A DNA stretch of 64,000 nt from contig CM055274.1 in NCBI GenBank assembly GCA_029237695.1, positions 64,849,484 through 64,913,483 of the forward strand. The letters run 5' to 3'. The DNA is from Conchocele bisecta (taxonomy: Eukaryota; Mollusca; Bivalvia; Lucinida; Thyasiridae). Shown here one piece after another: positions 23,063 through 35,215 of this stretch. Under the pieces are notes generated by a model. The model ran no database searches. It was not told where the DNA came from and saw only the letters and a list, made by a program, of their open reading frames with translations. Position 1 is the first letter of the stretch. Each line of letters begins with the position of its first letter. A program made the position numbers and the translations under genes.

Positions 23063-24263
23063 ATACACCCGTTTGAAAAAACGGGACGTATTATGTATTC
23101 ATCTTGTACTGGCGGTCAGGCGGTGTGCGGCGTGCGGCGTGCGGGCCAAATTCGGTATACATGTTTAACACGGCAAGACGAAGAAACCAATTGATTTTGA
23201 AAAATTTCCGATGACTTATCTCCCCTTGGCTGCGATTTTTAATTTTCTCACTCTGTATCCTTGTCCACGCAATAACTTGAGTTCTACTTCAGCAATCGTA
23301 ACCAAATTCAGTATACATGTTTATCACGGCAAGGCAAAGAAGCCTATTGATTTTGAAAAATTTCCCATGACATATCTCCGCTTGGCGGCCATTTTTATAC
23401 GCCCGTTTGTAACGCCCGTTTGTAAAAACGGGACGTATTATGTATTCATCTTGTACGGACGGGCGGGTGGGCGGGTGCAGCTTGTCCACGCAATAACTAT
23501 AGAGTTCTACTTGACGGATTGTAACCAAATTCGGGTGGGTGGTGGTCGGGTGAATGAGACGGCGTAAATTAACGGTATGGGTTCCTCCTTATAGGAATCA
23601 CGATTTGCCTGGTTTGGCCCTCAGGTATGTTTTTATCTTTGGCTCTTTAGTTACCTAGGAGTTGAATTGGGTTATTGCCCATTATAAAAGTAGTAAGATT
23701 ATTACTGATCCTACTGCCAAGTGATTCTGGTGTGGCGAGGACCTAGCGAGGACCTAGCATCAGATCAGGATTATTCTGATTTCAGGGCTGAATATATAGT
23801 TTTGTTATCGTAAATATTCACTTCTGATTAATGGATTTTCCCCCCATTTGTACATGTACTTGAACATGTACATGTACTTGTACAGGTAATATATGGGATT
23901 TAGTACTAAACCCATTGACCCGGCCTTAAATAACCTTAGCTGTTGATAGGCCGTTAAACCCCAACAAACAAACAAACAAACAAACCAAATTCGGTATACA
24001 TGTTTATCACGGCAAGACGAAGAAGTCTATTGATTTTTAAAAATGTCCGATGACTTATCTCCCCTTGGCGGCCATTTTTAATTTTCCCACTCTGTATCGT
24101 TGTCCACGCAAAAACTTGAGTTCAACTTCACCGATCGTAACCAAATTCGGTATACATGTTTATCACGGCAAGATGAAGAAGCCTATTGATTTTCAGTGAG
24201 TTATCTCCCCTTTTTGACTGGCCTTGCCTCGACGGGCGTATGTTGTGACCTTCGGAACTCTTG
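23063..24263 (+). mobile_element. ATACRCCCG...CTCTTG element, copy 1
   Basis: The head hairpin is CCCGTTT-GAAA-AAACGGG followed by GACGTATTATGTATTCATC and a GC-rich tract. A second head of the same type lies at 23394-23440, suggesting insertion into itself or a tandem. Units contain AAATTCGGTATACATGTTTA, CACGGCAAGACGAAGAA and ATCTCCCCTTGGC. The tail is GCCTCGACGGGCGTATGTTG, TGACCTTCGGAACTCTTG, then T. A LINE/SINE-like repeat (23560-23985) interrupts it. Confidence 0.7.
23560..23985 (+). repeat. LINE/SINE-like repeat with CAAA tail (nested copy)
   Basis: TTTGGCCCTCA, ATTTCAGGGCTGAATATA and GATAGGCCGTTAAACCC are followed by CAAACAAACAAA, matching the copy at 24264-24688. The CAAA tail suggests retrotransposition. 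No coding part is present. Confidence 0.65.
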
Positions 24264-24688
24264 TTTTTATTGGGTGGAAGGTGGGTGCAAGCGATGGGTA
24301 ATTTAACGATCGGGGTTCATCCTTACCGGAATCCCGACTGGAGACCTGGTTTGGCCCTCACATACGTCTTTGGCATTTTGTATGTGACAGTTGAATCTGG
24401 TTATACCCCTTATGTGAGTATTACGATTATTCGTAATTCTATTTTAGGGGAAGGGGCCAAGTGACTTTGGTGTGGTATGGACCTGCCACCAGGTCGGGTT
24501 ATTCTAATTTCAGGGCTGAATATATTGTTTCTCGATGTAAATATTCAGTTCTGATTTTGGAATTTTTCCCCCAATGCAGCAGGTTAAAACGGGATCAAAC
24601 CCGTTTGCCCGGCCTTACATGACCTTAGCTGTTGATAGGCCGTTAAACACCAATAAACAAACAAACAAACAAACAAACAAAACGAAGT
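24264..24688 (+). repeat. LINE/SINE-like repeat with CAAA tail
   Basis: It starts near GGGTAATTTAACGATCGG and contains TCATCCTTACCGGAATCC, TGGTTTGGCCCTCACATACG, GTGTGGTATGGACCTG, TTTCAGGGCTGAATATA and CTTAGCTGTTGATAGGCC. It ends in GTTAAACACCAATAAAC and CAAA repeats. Related copies lie at 20758, 23560, 38461 and 52445. The 3' tail resembles that of the tRNA-derived SINE at 38524, which suggests a shared LINE-type 3' end. Confidence 0.7.
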
Positions 24689-24689
24689 G

Positions 24690-26229
24690 CAGAAGAGCTT
24701 ATGGCATAACCCCGGCGGCGGCGTCGGCGGCGTAGGCGTCCACAAACTTAACGTTGGGGTAAATGTCTTATAACTTCTGTTTCCTTTTATGGAACACCTT
24801 GTTATTTCATACATGCATTCCTCAGATGATCCTCTATCATGCTGTAGCAAATCCATGACCCACCACCCAACCCTTACCCCAAGGTCAAGGTCACAAACTT
24901 AGCATGTTCATAAACTTAATGTTGGGGTAAATGTTGTGTAACTTCTGTTTATTTACAGGGAACGCCTTCATATTTCATACATGGATTCATCTGATGATAC
25001 TCTAGTGTGCTATAGCAAGTCCATGACCCACCGCCCATCCCTTACCCCAAGGTCAAGGTCACAAACTTAGCACATTCATAAACTTAACGTTGGGGTAAAT
25101 GTCTTATAACATCTGTTTTCTTTCATGGAACGCCTTGATATTTCATACATGCATTCCTCAGATGACCCTCTATCATGCTGTAGCAAATCCACGACTCACC
25201 ACCCAAGCCTTACCCCAAGGTCAAGGTCACAAACCTAGCATGTTCATAAACTTAACGTTGGGGTAAATGTTGTGTAACTTCTGTTTATTTACAGGGAATA
25301 CCTTTATATTTCATACAATCATTCATCTGATGATACTCTATCGTACTATAGCAAATCCATGACCCACCTCCACCCCTTTCCCCAAGTTCAAGGTCACAAA
25401 CTTAGCACATTCATAAACTTAACATTGGGGTAAATGTCTTATAACATCTGTTTCCTTTCATGGAACGCCTTGATATTTCATACATGCATTCATCTGATGA
25501 TACTCTATCATGCTATAGAAAATCCATGACCCACCGCCCACCCCTTACCCCAGGGTCAAGGTCAGAAACTTAGCACATTCATAAAATTAACCTTGGGGTA
25601 AATGTCTGTTTCCTTTCATGGAACGCCTTAATATTTCATACATGCATTCCTCAGATGACCCTCCATCTTGCTGTAGCAAATCCACAACCCACCACCCAAC
25701 CCTTACCCCAAGGTCAAGGTCACAAACCTAGCATGTTCATAAACGTAACGTTGGGGTAAATGTTGTGTAATTCTGTTTCTTTACAGGGAACGCTTTGATA
25801 TTTCATACATGCATTCATCTGATGATCCTCTATTGTGCTACAGCAAATCTACAACCCCCCACACCTTCCCCAAGGTCAAGGTCACAAACTTAGCACATTC
25901 ATACATGCATTCCTCATGTGAATAGCTATCATGCAGTAGAAAATCACCAACATAGTGCGTTCATAAACTTAACGTTGAGTTCAATTTTATTTTACTTCAG
26001 TTTTCAGGGAGCGCATTGATATTTCATACATGCATTCATCTTAATATGCTATATTATGCTATAGCAAACCCACAACCCACCTTGCACCACTGACCCCAAT
26101 GTCAAGGTCCATCGCATGCCCCTTAACCCAAGGTCAAGTTATATAATATTCACGTTTTTTTATGCAACTGTGCCAAGTTTGAGTGAAGGCTGCCAACAGG
26201 CGAGCTTCGTTGTCTTCTGACAGCTCTTG
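24690..26229 (+). mobile_element. Satellite-cored, pearl/HINE-like element, block 2 (167-bp units)
   Basis: This copy retains a head: AAGAGCTTATGGCATAACCC followed by a CGGCGGCGTC tract. About nine units follow, of the same two alternating types as 1601-4157. The tail has the same GGCTGCCAACAGGCGAGCTT and the hairpin GTTGTC-TTCT-GACAGC, then TCTTG at 26225-26229 and T. Confidence 0.8.
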
Positions 26230-26827
26230 TTATTGTCTAGCCTGCCAGCGAGGGGATTAGCTTCGTTTAAGCCAGGTAGCGCAGGGTAACCAATGTCTGC
26301 AAAGTTTCAAATGCTCGAGTCTTTAATGATCTCAAATGTGATTTTTATTTGCTTTAGCTTGTTACTGTATTCTATATGGTGCATGGAGTTGCTATATTGG
26401 CCATCTTAGTGTATGCAATCCATCAGTAACTTTTACCTCTTGTGGGCTTTGACACATACCAACAATAATTTTGACATACCCATAAATACAAATTTGTGCA
26501 ACGTCCTATTGATTGTTTTCATCACACTTATATACAAATTCTGAATGTAATGCCAAAAATAAACGGACAGACAGACAGGCAGACGGAAGGATAGGGCGAA
26601 ACCTGTAGGGCGAAATATGCACTGCCGATTTGACGGCGATGTTATTCATGGAATACATGTATGGCGGCCGTGACACTTGCGATAAAAAATCTTCGTACAG
26701 CAGTAAAATGCGCCTAAGAAGTTTGTACGATTATTTCTTATCGTAAGAAGTCTAGTGAAACAGGCCCCTGATGTTAAGAAATAAAACAAAAATGAAAAAT
26801 AGCAGTTTAATACCTATTGTTACGCAG
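26230..26827. other. Intron sequence with minus-strand head relic and MITE relic
   Basis: Near 26560-26640 a GGACAGACAGACAGGCAGAC tract is the reverse complement of a GTCCGTCC-type head, so it is a minus-oriented remnant. At 26670-26770, AGTGAAACAGGCCCCTG is the end of the MITE family found whole at 38749-38995. The region ends in the acceptor TATTGTTACGCAG. Confidence 0.55.
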
Positions 26828-27012
26828 ATGTGGCAGGGGAGTGGGAGACAGCTGATTGGCTGTTTCAGCGCGGCGTCCAACATCACGGGGACGCTGTGTG
26901 ACACAGACGCCATCACCGTGTGTCTCCATCGACACGGCGCCCTCGCCTTCTGGGACTACGCCACCGCGGCCCCCTACGTCAACGTCGACATGAACCCTGT
27001 CACTCCTGATAG
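26828..27012 (+). CDS. Exon of a class V PLP-dependent aminotransferase-like gene (central exon)
   Basis: A 185-bp exon between acceptor TTACGCAG and donor AG|GTGAGG. It starts in phase 0 and leaves two bases (AG) at its end. It encodes GSGRQLIGCFSAASNITG, then AITVCLHRHGALAFWDYATA and PYVNVDMNP. In the class V aminotransferase family (cysteine desulfurase / selenocysteine lyase-like, fold type I), SAASN-TG, H-GA and the (F/W)D-(Y/A)A segment are hallmarks; the Asp of FWDYA is expected to pair with the PLP ring nitrogen. Exon GC content is clearly higher than the flanking introns. It joins in frame to 20623-20688 upstream and to 54093-54169 downstream, where the split codon becomes AG+T, Ser. 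The exact substrate cannot be told from this part. Confidence 0.88.
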
Positions 27013-27219
27013 GTGAGGTGGTGCGTGTACAGCAGTAATTGACCCCCACCTTCAGCATTGTAACTCTGCAGATAGTGGGGGTTGGTCAAAATTAGTCATC
27101 ATTACCGTAAAAATGCGGCAAAATAAATTTTAAATGATTTTCATAAAATTTCCACTGGATTGAATTAATAATATGCAAAGAGTGAAAACTTACAATTGTT
27201 TTGGTTATCTGCCTTAGCT

Positions 27220-27330
27220 TTTTATTTTCATGAAATTTCACATATGCATAGACCACGAACCAAAGGCGTGTAGTGTCGCATGCAAGAATAATACTCGGCC
27301 TTACTAATTTAGTACTTTTCTTCCATTTCA
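27220..27330 (+). repeat. Relic of the ~157-bp composite-element unit
   Basis: TTTCATGAAATTTCACATATGCATAGACCACG and then ATGCAAGAATAATACTC resemble the unit of 14876-19942 at reduced identity. It has no head or tail. Confidence 0.55.
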
Positions 27331-27433
27331 TCTCAGTTAATTACACCACTCGGTTCTATAGAGTGACAGTAGTTTACTAAACTCTTCTATTTTAGTAGGG
27401 TTTTTTCCGAGGATTCCGTGACCATAATGTTAC

Positions 27434-27609
27434 TACCCTTTTTATACGCCATTTTTAATTTGCGGACTCCGTATCCTTGTCCACTCAATAAGTCGAGTTC
27501 TACTTGACGGATCGTAACCAATTTTGGTTTACATGTTTATCACGTCAAGATGAGTTGTTGTTGACTGGCCTTGCCTCGACGGGTGTATATTGTGACCTTC
27601 GGCACTCTT
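27434..27609 (+). repeat. Fragment of the ATACGCC...CTCTT element
   Basis: TTTTTATACGCC, TCGAGTTCTACTTGACGGAT, TTTACATGTTTATCACG and GCCTTGCCTCGACGGG are followed by TGTGACCTTCGGCACTC and a T run. It matches the unit and tail of 23063-24263. The core is reduced to less than one unit, leaving short head and tail pieces close together. Confidence 0.65.
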
Positions 27610-28112
27610 TTTTATTGTTGATTTGTCAATTTGAAGAATTTTAGGAAAAAAATAGCTGCAATGCATTTTTCAAAAATGATGGGAAAACTGTTTACAACAC
27701 AAAATTCAAAATGGCCGCCAACACCATTTTGAAATATATAAAATGCATTAGCTCTGTAATGAGACGAGCAAGAAACACAAATGACGTGTCGTTTCCCAAT
27801 AATGATAAAATGCCAAAACTACTGGTGTGGTTAATTTTTAGTTTGGCCCTTAAAATACCTACCGTATTTTGCCGAGTATTAGACGCACCTTTTTTACCCA
27901 GATTTTCATCCTACAAAGCCCCTACGTCTTAATACACACGTTTGGATACAAGAGCATTTTTTTTCCACCCCGAAATATCGACAAAAATGACAAAAGAAAT
28001 CATAAAATAAAGATTTGTTGTTGTCGTTGGTATTTGCGATAACATCCTCTTGAAATTTGTAAAGTATCCTCAGATTCGTATTCTAAACAGTTTGCGCCTT
28101 AATCGTTTCGAC

Positions 28113-28216
28113 CACAGGCATTTGGCGTGTTTCAGTTTTCATCGGTATAACTACATATATATATAAATATATAGAGTTGTACCGACGAAAGCCGAAAAAC
28201 ACCCCAAATGCCTGTG
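28113..28216. mobile_element. 104-bp foldback MITE with 8-bp target duplication
   Basis: CACAGGCATTTGG (28113-28125) and its complement CCAAATGCCTGTG (28204-28216) are the ends of an almost complete stem with an AT-rich loop (CATATATATATAA). The 8-bp duplication GTTTCGAC is perfect at 28105-28112 and 28217-28224. An 8-bp duplication and CA-starting ends suggest hAT. Confidence 0.9.
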
Positions 28217-29111
28217 GTTTCGACGCTGGTGTCACATTCGGTCGACATGTTCTCTGCCGAATCACAATCTGGCCTCTATCATTTTAATTATCTTTTGAAA
28301 ACATTTACCTGGCCCATATCGGTCGATTGTCATTTTTGCCTTGAAACATATTGCATGACGCCATTAACGGTAAATCCCAATATGCATAATGCAATTCCAC
28401 GCAAGTTATGAAACTCCATCATTAGTTTCGAAACTGTTTACACGATGCTGATTCGTCCAAAGTGGCAAGCCTAAGTCAGCTGGCCGACATCAAACACACC
28501 GCGTGTCAAGATTTACAACACAAAGCCGTATCAAATATCAATACACGCTGTTGCTGACGTCAGTTTCGTATTCGTCACTAAACTGGTACCCTGTCTGATG
28601 CGTCCCAGTGAAACAATACTACTGGGAACCAGTCTATTTATGACACGGCAAACGTGTTTATGTAATTGGGTCTCTATCTCTGACAAATCTCAGCTTATTG
28701 CATTAGCGGCCAGACCAGGCGGTGGATTCGCGTAGTCTGCACATGATTTACAATGTTCGCGAATCTCTAATATAAACATTATAATTACGTCAGCAGATAA
28801 TACAAATTCATCATAGCTATAAGCTGCTTTCAGCGTCATTTACGGAAGATACGACTGATTTTGAAATATTACACAGGCGAAATTATTGTGTTGCTTTGTG
28901 GAAAAAAAATTGATAACACCCAGCCGTGTCAACTAACAGGTGTTTATCTTATGTCATCATTCAGCACGATTCTGTAAACTGTGTGACCTTTAGGCTATGT
29001 TTTGAAATTGCACTGATTTGTCAACACGCCTTTTGATGTGCCTCAGACGTCGCGAACGTGCTACTTTGTTCATGATCCTCGCATTATGGGGCAATCAGTA
29101 ACCCATTTCAT

Positions 29112-29389
29112 CAGGCGCGGATATAGGGGGGGGGAGGTGGGGTCCAGGGGGTCCGGACCCACCCCTGCTCCCGGCAAAAAAAAAAAGAGAAGAAAATCTA
29201 CAATACTCGAATAGTTGGATGTCTTTTTTCGTGGCCTAGGTGTCAGGAAATCGCATCTGTGGCGATCTGGCATTTACAAATTTCTTGGGGGAGGACCCCC
29301 CTACTTTACAATTTCGCGCTCACGGAGGTCGGCTATGCCGAATTGTAATTACAGACCCCCACCTGCAATTATTTCTGTATCCGCCCCTG
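29112..29389. mobile_element. CAGGGGCGGAT-type MITE (278 bp)
   Basis: The left end CAGGCGCGGATATAG and right end CTGTATCCGCCCCTG are inverted, flanked by TTCAT on both sides (29107-29111, 29390-29394). G/C runs near the left end account for apparent Pro/Gly-rich frames. The CAGGGGCGGAT terminus is common in hAT-type MITEs, though the visible duplication is only 5 bp. Confidence 0.65.
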
Positions 29390-30208
29390 TTCATGCTGAG
29401 GATACGCTTATGTTTGCGGAAAATCCTAAATATTTCCTTCTATGCACTCAGGAGTATATGCCGCGACCACCATTTAAACCATTTCGTCGAGACAGTTCAA
29501 ACGAGTGGTCACAACATATACTTTCAGTGAGAAATAACAAAAATAAAAATAAAATATTTAATAAATTTCATATCCGTAAATGTGTATTCCGAAAGGAACG
29601 GGTTAAAAAAACACTGGATTATACGCAGCTCTGTCGCCATATTTCGCCGATATTGATTTCGAAAATATTTTCCGTAAATGGTGTTGAAAAGAGATAATAC
29701 ATACCGCAATCAATAATTAACAATATAATAGCACTTTCGGCAGCAATATGATCGCAAATATATGATTTCTGACAATAGTCTGTTACACATTTAACACGAT
29801 TTTGAATACAAATAGGCAAACAAATCGGGAGCCAAGGCACAACCGTGTACTAACCAAGCACGTGTTATAGTGAAGCGTGTACTACCAGGTTCACAGTGCA
29901 ATTTAAGATACTAGAAAACGGTGAAATACAGACCGGGGAATCGCGGACATAGAGTCGGGAAATTACGGACATAAGCAAACTATGATAGGGAAAATACAGG
30001 CAAAAACGTCCAAGGTACGAATAAAAAAACAGGGCGGGGGAATAAATAACAACAACAACTTGGCTTTTTTTTTTTTTTTTTTTTTTTCATTTTGTTAGGA
30101 AAATTGGGTGCGTCTTATAATCTCGTGTAGACATTTTCCCCCAGATTTTGGACTGGAAATAGGGGTGCGTCTTATACACTCTTGCAACCTATAACCGGCA
30201 AAATACCG

Positions 30209-30899
30209 TAATAGTTTATATTGTTAGTGGGAGCTAAGCTAAAAGTAAACACAATGTGTACACATTTTTTATGCTCCTTTATCTGGCGTCTGGCGTTCGC
30301 TGTCCTAGTTTTACGTTAACGTTTTTCAAATTGCTGTATCTGTATGACTGCTTGGGATATCAACTTGAAACTACATATACACATTGATCACCCTCCATAT
30401 TTTCATTGTATACCCTACCCATGTTGTCTAGGAACCCAAGGTCAAATGACTTAAGCCCTGTTCATGATACCTGATTTACACACATGTGTATAATTACTCA
30501 CATATGCAAATACGGGTCATGAACGCATTTGCATTGGTATGTAAATTTACGTATGGAGTAAATTTGCATTGAGTCTGGAGGTAGTGCAAAAGTAACGGAC
30601 GCACATCAGTAGTGAGGGTAATTGTATTGATGTGGAAGGATGTTTAGTTAATACCATGTAATGCATGTGTGCAATATAAAGTTATTAGTTGAAGGCAAAC
30701 AGAAATTATAGGAGAAACTGTTACAAAAACTTTCAAAAAACAGACAGACGGACAGACAGGGGAAACATATAGGGCACTGCCGATACTCGGCGGGGGCCTA
30801 TTTAGGAGTTTCTTATTTTTTTCTGTTCTGTTCTGTTCTGACATACTAGTATACATGAAGACATATAGTTGCATTGAACATTTATTAAAACGTAATTTT
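30209..30899. other. Satellite fragment, inverted-repeat end and minus-strand head relic
   Basis: At 30290-30460 a unit with GGGATATCAACTTGAAACT and CACATTGATCACC matches 37600-38240. At about 30463, AAGCCCTGTTCATG matches in inverted orientation CATGAACAGGGCTT at 37843-37857, so each locus seems to keep one end of a further MITE. At 30730-30800, CAGACAGACGGACAGACAGG is a reversed head tract. There is no gene. Confidence 0.5.
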
Positions 30900-31902
30900 T
30901 GTCGAGCCCGCTTGCGGAAAGTGAGACATAGTGATCACAATGACGTCCGTGTGTCAGTCCGTCCGTCCGAAATCTGCGTTAAAGTTTTTAAATACCTTAT
31001 ATCTCTGCAGTCCTAAGTCACATTGACTTGAAACTTCATATGCTTATTAGTCATCATCCATATATTCATGCTGTATCCCACTCATGCGGCCCCTGTGCCC
31101 AAGGTTAAGGTCAAATGACTTGGAAGTTTGCGTTAAATCTTTGTCAATTTGCGTTAAAGTTTTCAGATACTTACTACATGTATCTCTGTAACCATAAGTC
31201 GGATTTGCTTGAAACTTTGTACGCTTATTGGTCATCATCCATATATTCATTCTGTGCCCCAGTCATGCGGCCTCTGTGCCCCTAGCTCAAGGTCAAATGA
31301 CTTAGAAGTTTGCATTAAAGTTTCTGTCAAAATTTGCGTTAAAGTTTTCATATACTTACTATCTCTCTAACCGTAAGTCAGATCTGCTTGAAACTTCGCA
31401 TGCTTATTGGGCATCATCCATATATTCATTCTGTGTCCCACTCATGCGGCCCCTGTGCCCGAAGGTCAAGGCCAAATGACTTAGAAGTTTGCGCTATTAT
31501 AAAATCTGTAGTTTTTACATACCTCTCCACAATTGTTACTCCAATTTATTTCCAACTTCCAATACTTCCTTTTCATCATTCATATTTTCATTCCGTAGCC
31601 TGCCCATGTGGTCCACATGCCCAAGGTCAAGGTCAAATGACTTTGAAATTTGTGTTAATGTTTTTACACACCTTATATCTGCACAACACTTACTCCGATT
31701 TACTTCCAACATCCAATACTTCTTATTCATCATCCATATTTTCATTCTATAGCCTGCCCATGTGGTCCACATGCCCAAGGTCAAGGTCAAATGACTTTAA
31801 AATTTGCGTTAAAGCTTTTACATACCTTATATCTCCACAACCCTTAATTCAAACTTCAAATAAATACTCTGACCATCAAATGCTTCGGCGGGCTTGACAT
31901 GC
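30900..31902 (+). mobile_element. GTCGAGCCCGC-headed satellite element, copy 2
   Basis: The head is TTGTCGAGCCCGCTTGCGG, then GTGAGACATAGTGATC and GTCCGTCCGTCC. About five ~185-bp units follow (TTGAAACTTCATATGC, AAGGTCAAATGACTT). The end is GCGGGCTTGACATG, inverted relative to the head, then palindrome GGCCGCGGCC, ATCTGG and T. The later units also carry CCCAAGGTCAAGGTCA. Coding-looking frames at 31388-31897 are satellite. Confidence 0.7.
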
Positions 31903-32229
31903 GGGCCGCGGCCATCTGGTATTTACTAATAATACTATTTGAAGAAAAGAAATTACTACATGTAGAACCAAACACATGCAGTGCAACCAGATACAACGTT
32001 TTAATTTTACCGGAAAGTGGATAAACTTAATACGTGCTGTGATGGCATTATTATACATTTTATATGAGACGTAACTTTCCACACTGATATCAGGGGCGAT
32101 AACCGCGTTTCCTTAAAATGTTAAACGGACATTACTATGTATGATCTGTATTTATTGTTTGATGTGCAATTATCATACTTTATAATCTGTTGAAAATATT
32201 ATTTTTTCAGGTGACAAATTTAATTAGTA

Positions 32230-35215
32230 CACTGCAGCTCCATTATAACGCGATGGTTGGGGTCCAAGATTTCAAATCCGATCGCGTTATAAAATTTCGG
32301 GACATGCACGGGTACTGGTATCATTCGCATTTCGGTTACCAACTATTGCGGGAATTCCATTAGCAACGGACCCATATAAAATCATGTCATTTGAACAGAA
32401 GTTAAAGTAATTATTAATAATGACTATGACATACAAAGTTGTATTAATGCTTATTTTGTTGTATAGTGCTCGCGATAGACAGACGCTTATTACAATGTAT
32501 ACTGCTCGCGATCAACAGGCGCTTAAAAGGATTAATTGATGATAAATAATGGTCACTTGTCCTGCCTATTCATGCGGACGATTAGCTGTTGATACGTGCA
32601 TAATCTCAGGATGTGGGGTCACGTGATCTATTGTTTACACTGCAACAGTCATATTGATGAATGAAATTTACGATTTACGCGAGACATCATGATTGCCGTG
32701 GGCTGCAGTGTAAACAATAGACCACGTGATCCCATACCCAGATCATGCTGAATGTATTGTTTCAGATTGCACACAAACACCAGTCTATTTATAGAACGCT
32801 AAATATTACACCTGTCACAATTATGAAAAATCAATACACAATGTACTGGGAGTAAAGTAGAGAAAAGCGACCGAACACACAACCATTTATTAGTGACAAT
32901 TATGTGTTAACACGGATATATGTCTCATAACATTGACATTACTTGGTGACAAAAAGAGGTAGTTATCTTATATTTAAATGTGGGAACTGGTTCAAGAACC
33001 TTCTAAACCCGGTATGACATGCGCGGTAGTTGTACTTTGATAACTGTCACAAACATCGTGTTTCTTCTTTTTTTTCTCTATTTTTAGCTCACCTGAGCGA
33101 AGCTCATGTGAGCTATTGTTACCGCAATGTGTCCGTCGTCGTCCGTCGTCGTCGTCGTCGTCGTCCGTGAACATTTTCAAACGTCTTCTCCTCAGTAACC
33201 ATTGGGCCTATGGTCACCAAACTTCATGGTCATGGTCCTTAGGTAGGGGGATTACAAAATTGTTAAAATGACGTCATTACGTAATCCAAGATGGCCGCCG
33301 TCTAAAAATAGCACAAATTCTTAAAAAATCTTCTCAAGAACCGCCAACCGGATTTCGACAAAACTTGGTAGGAATGATCGATGTACATTGCTCTTTCAAA
33401 GTTGTTAAAATGGTGACCCTGGGTCAAAAATGGGCGTGGCCCATGGGGTCAAATTGGGGTCAAATTTTATTTTTGACTGAATATGGTCATTTCATATATC
33501 AAATTGAAGGTATCAATGAGGCGATCACTCTGGTGCATTTTTTGTCGAAATCGGATTGTTATGTCATCCAAGATGGCCGCCGAAAGGTCAAAAGGTCGTT
33601 CTTTTATTAGAGATTTCAAAATTCTTCTTCACATGAACCGCTTGGCCTATGGTAGCCAAACTTAAAAGTTATGGTCCATTGGTGAAGCCTTTTCAGATTT
33701 GTTAAAATGGAGGTCATCGCTAATCCAAGATGGCCGCCGTCTAAAAATAGCATAAATTCTTAAAAAATCTTCTTCTCATGAAATGCTTGCCGGATTTCGA
33801 CGAAACTTGGTAGGAATGATCGATGTACATTGCTCTTTGAAAGTTGTTAAAATGGTGACCCCGGGGTCAAAAATGGGCGTGGCCCGTGGGGTCAAATTGG
33901 GGTCAAATTTTATTTTTGACTGAACATGGTCATGTCATATATCAAATTGAAGGTATCAATGAGGCGATCACTCTGGTGCATTTTCTGTCGAAATCGGATT
34001 GTTATGTCATCTAAGATGGCCGCCGAAAGGTCAAAAGGTCGTTCTTTTATTAGAGATTTCAAAATTCTTCTTCACATGAACCGCTTGGCCCATGGTAGCC
34101 AAACTTAAAAGAAAATTATGGTCCAAGTGTGAAGCCTTTTCAGATTTGTTAAAATGGAGGTCATCGCTAATCCAAGATGCCGCCGTCTAAAAATAGCATA
34201 AATTCTTAAAAAAATCTTCTTCTCATGAACCGCCTTGCCGGATTTCGACGAAACTTGGTAGGAATGATCGATGTACAATGCTCTTTCAAAGTTGTTAAAA
34301 TGGTGACCCCGGGGTCAAAAATGGGCGTGGCCCGTAGGGTCAAATTTTATTTTTGACCGAATATGGTCATGTTATATATCAAATCGAAGGTATCAATGAG
34401 GCGATCACTCTGGTACATTTGTTGTCCAAATCGGATTGTTATTTCATCCAAGATGGCCACAGAAATGTCAAAAGGTCGTTCTTTTATTAGATTTCAAAAT
34501 TCTTCTTCACATGAACCGCTTGGCCCATGGTAGCCAAACTTAAAAGTTATGGTCCATGGGTGAAACCTTTTCAGATTTGTTAAAATGGAGGTCATCGCTA
34601 ATCCAAGATGGCCGCCGTCTAAAAATAGCATAAATTCTTAAAAAATCTTCTTCTCATGAACCGCTAGCCGGATTTCGACGAAACTTGGTAAGAATGATCG
34701 ATGTATATTGCTCTTTGAAAGTTGTTAAAATGGTGACCCCGGGGTCAAAAAATGGGCGTGGCCCTGGGGTCAAATTGGGTCAAATTTTATTTTTGACTGA
34801 ATATGGTCATGTCATATATCAAATTGAAGGTATCAATGAGGCGATCACTCTGGTGCAATATTTGTCGGAATCGGATGATTATGTCATCCATGATGGCCAC
34901 CAAAAGGTCCATTTATTCAAGATTTTTAACGTCTTTTTCTCAGGAACCACATGGCCGATGCTGGGTGAAGCATTTTCAGATTTTGTAAAATGAGAGTCAT
35001 CGCTTAATCCAAGATGACCGCCATCTAAAAATAGCACAATTTTTTTAAAACACATGAACTCAATGTCACATTCTCCTCTGGTGTTCATGGAGTCAGGTGA
35101 GCGAATTAGGGCCATCATGGCGCTCTTGTTTTAATATTGTTTTGGGATCCACGAGAGACACGCGTTATAATGGAGATCGCGCTATACGTGATCGCGTTAT
35201 AATGGAGCTGCAGTG
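32230..35215. mobile_element. TA-flanked CACTGCAGCTCC element containing another element
   Basis: Ends CACTGCAGCTCCATTATAAC (32230) and GTTATAATGGAGCTGCAGTG (35196-35215) are perfect inverted repeats and extend to the GCGAT side. TA duplications lie at 32228-32229 and 35216-35217. The empty site AATTAGTATAAATAATT is present near 36852-36870. Its own sequence is about 940 bp; the remainder is the nested element 33086-35128. No transposase is seen. Confidence 0.88.
33086..35128 (+). mobile_element. AGCTCACC...CTCTTG element, copy 3
   Basis: Full head (GCTCACCTGAGC / GCTCATGTGAGC), GTCGTC tract, about three to four ~440-bp units, and tail AGGGCCATCATGGCGCT then CTTG, with one tail hairpin mismatch. 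It is flanked by T on both sides (TATTTTT before, TTTTAATA after). It lies in the same orientation as copies 1 and 2. Confidence 0.88.

Larger units (their letters stand above)
27862..30208. mobile_element. TA-flanked element with CGTATTTTGCCG ends, ~2.35 kb
   Basis: The left end CCGTATTTTGCCGAGTATTA continues to GACGCACC. The right end is the inverted GGTGCGTCTTATA ... CGGCAAAATACCG (30196-30208). TA flanks both sides (27860-27861, 30209-30210). A second partial GGTGCGTCTTATAATC lies near 30107. Two smaller MITEs are nested (28113-28216, 29112-29389). No transposase is recognised; the frame at 29215-29697 runs through the nested MITE and is not credible as a protein. Tc1/mariner-type is likely from the TA. 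Confidence 0.65.

Noticed and set aside
1600..26229. CRISPR-like array reading of the 167-bp repeats
   Set aside because: Units are contiguous, with no spacer/repeat alternation, and the context is a eukaryotic intron.
29215..29697. 160-aa frame
   Set aside because: It crosses the border of a nested MITE and contains no recognisable domain.
31388..31897. 169-aa frame rich in CGPCARRSR-like words
   Set aside because: Translation of ~185-bp satellite units; the repeat explains both the length and the internal repetition.
15918..35118. Many 60-100 aa frames of the type MVMSYIKLKVSMRRS...
   Set aside because: They are the same reading frame in each ~440-bp tandem unit of a mobile element; frames shift and break between units, and nothing suggests a protein.
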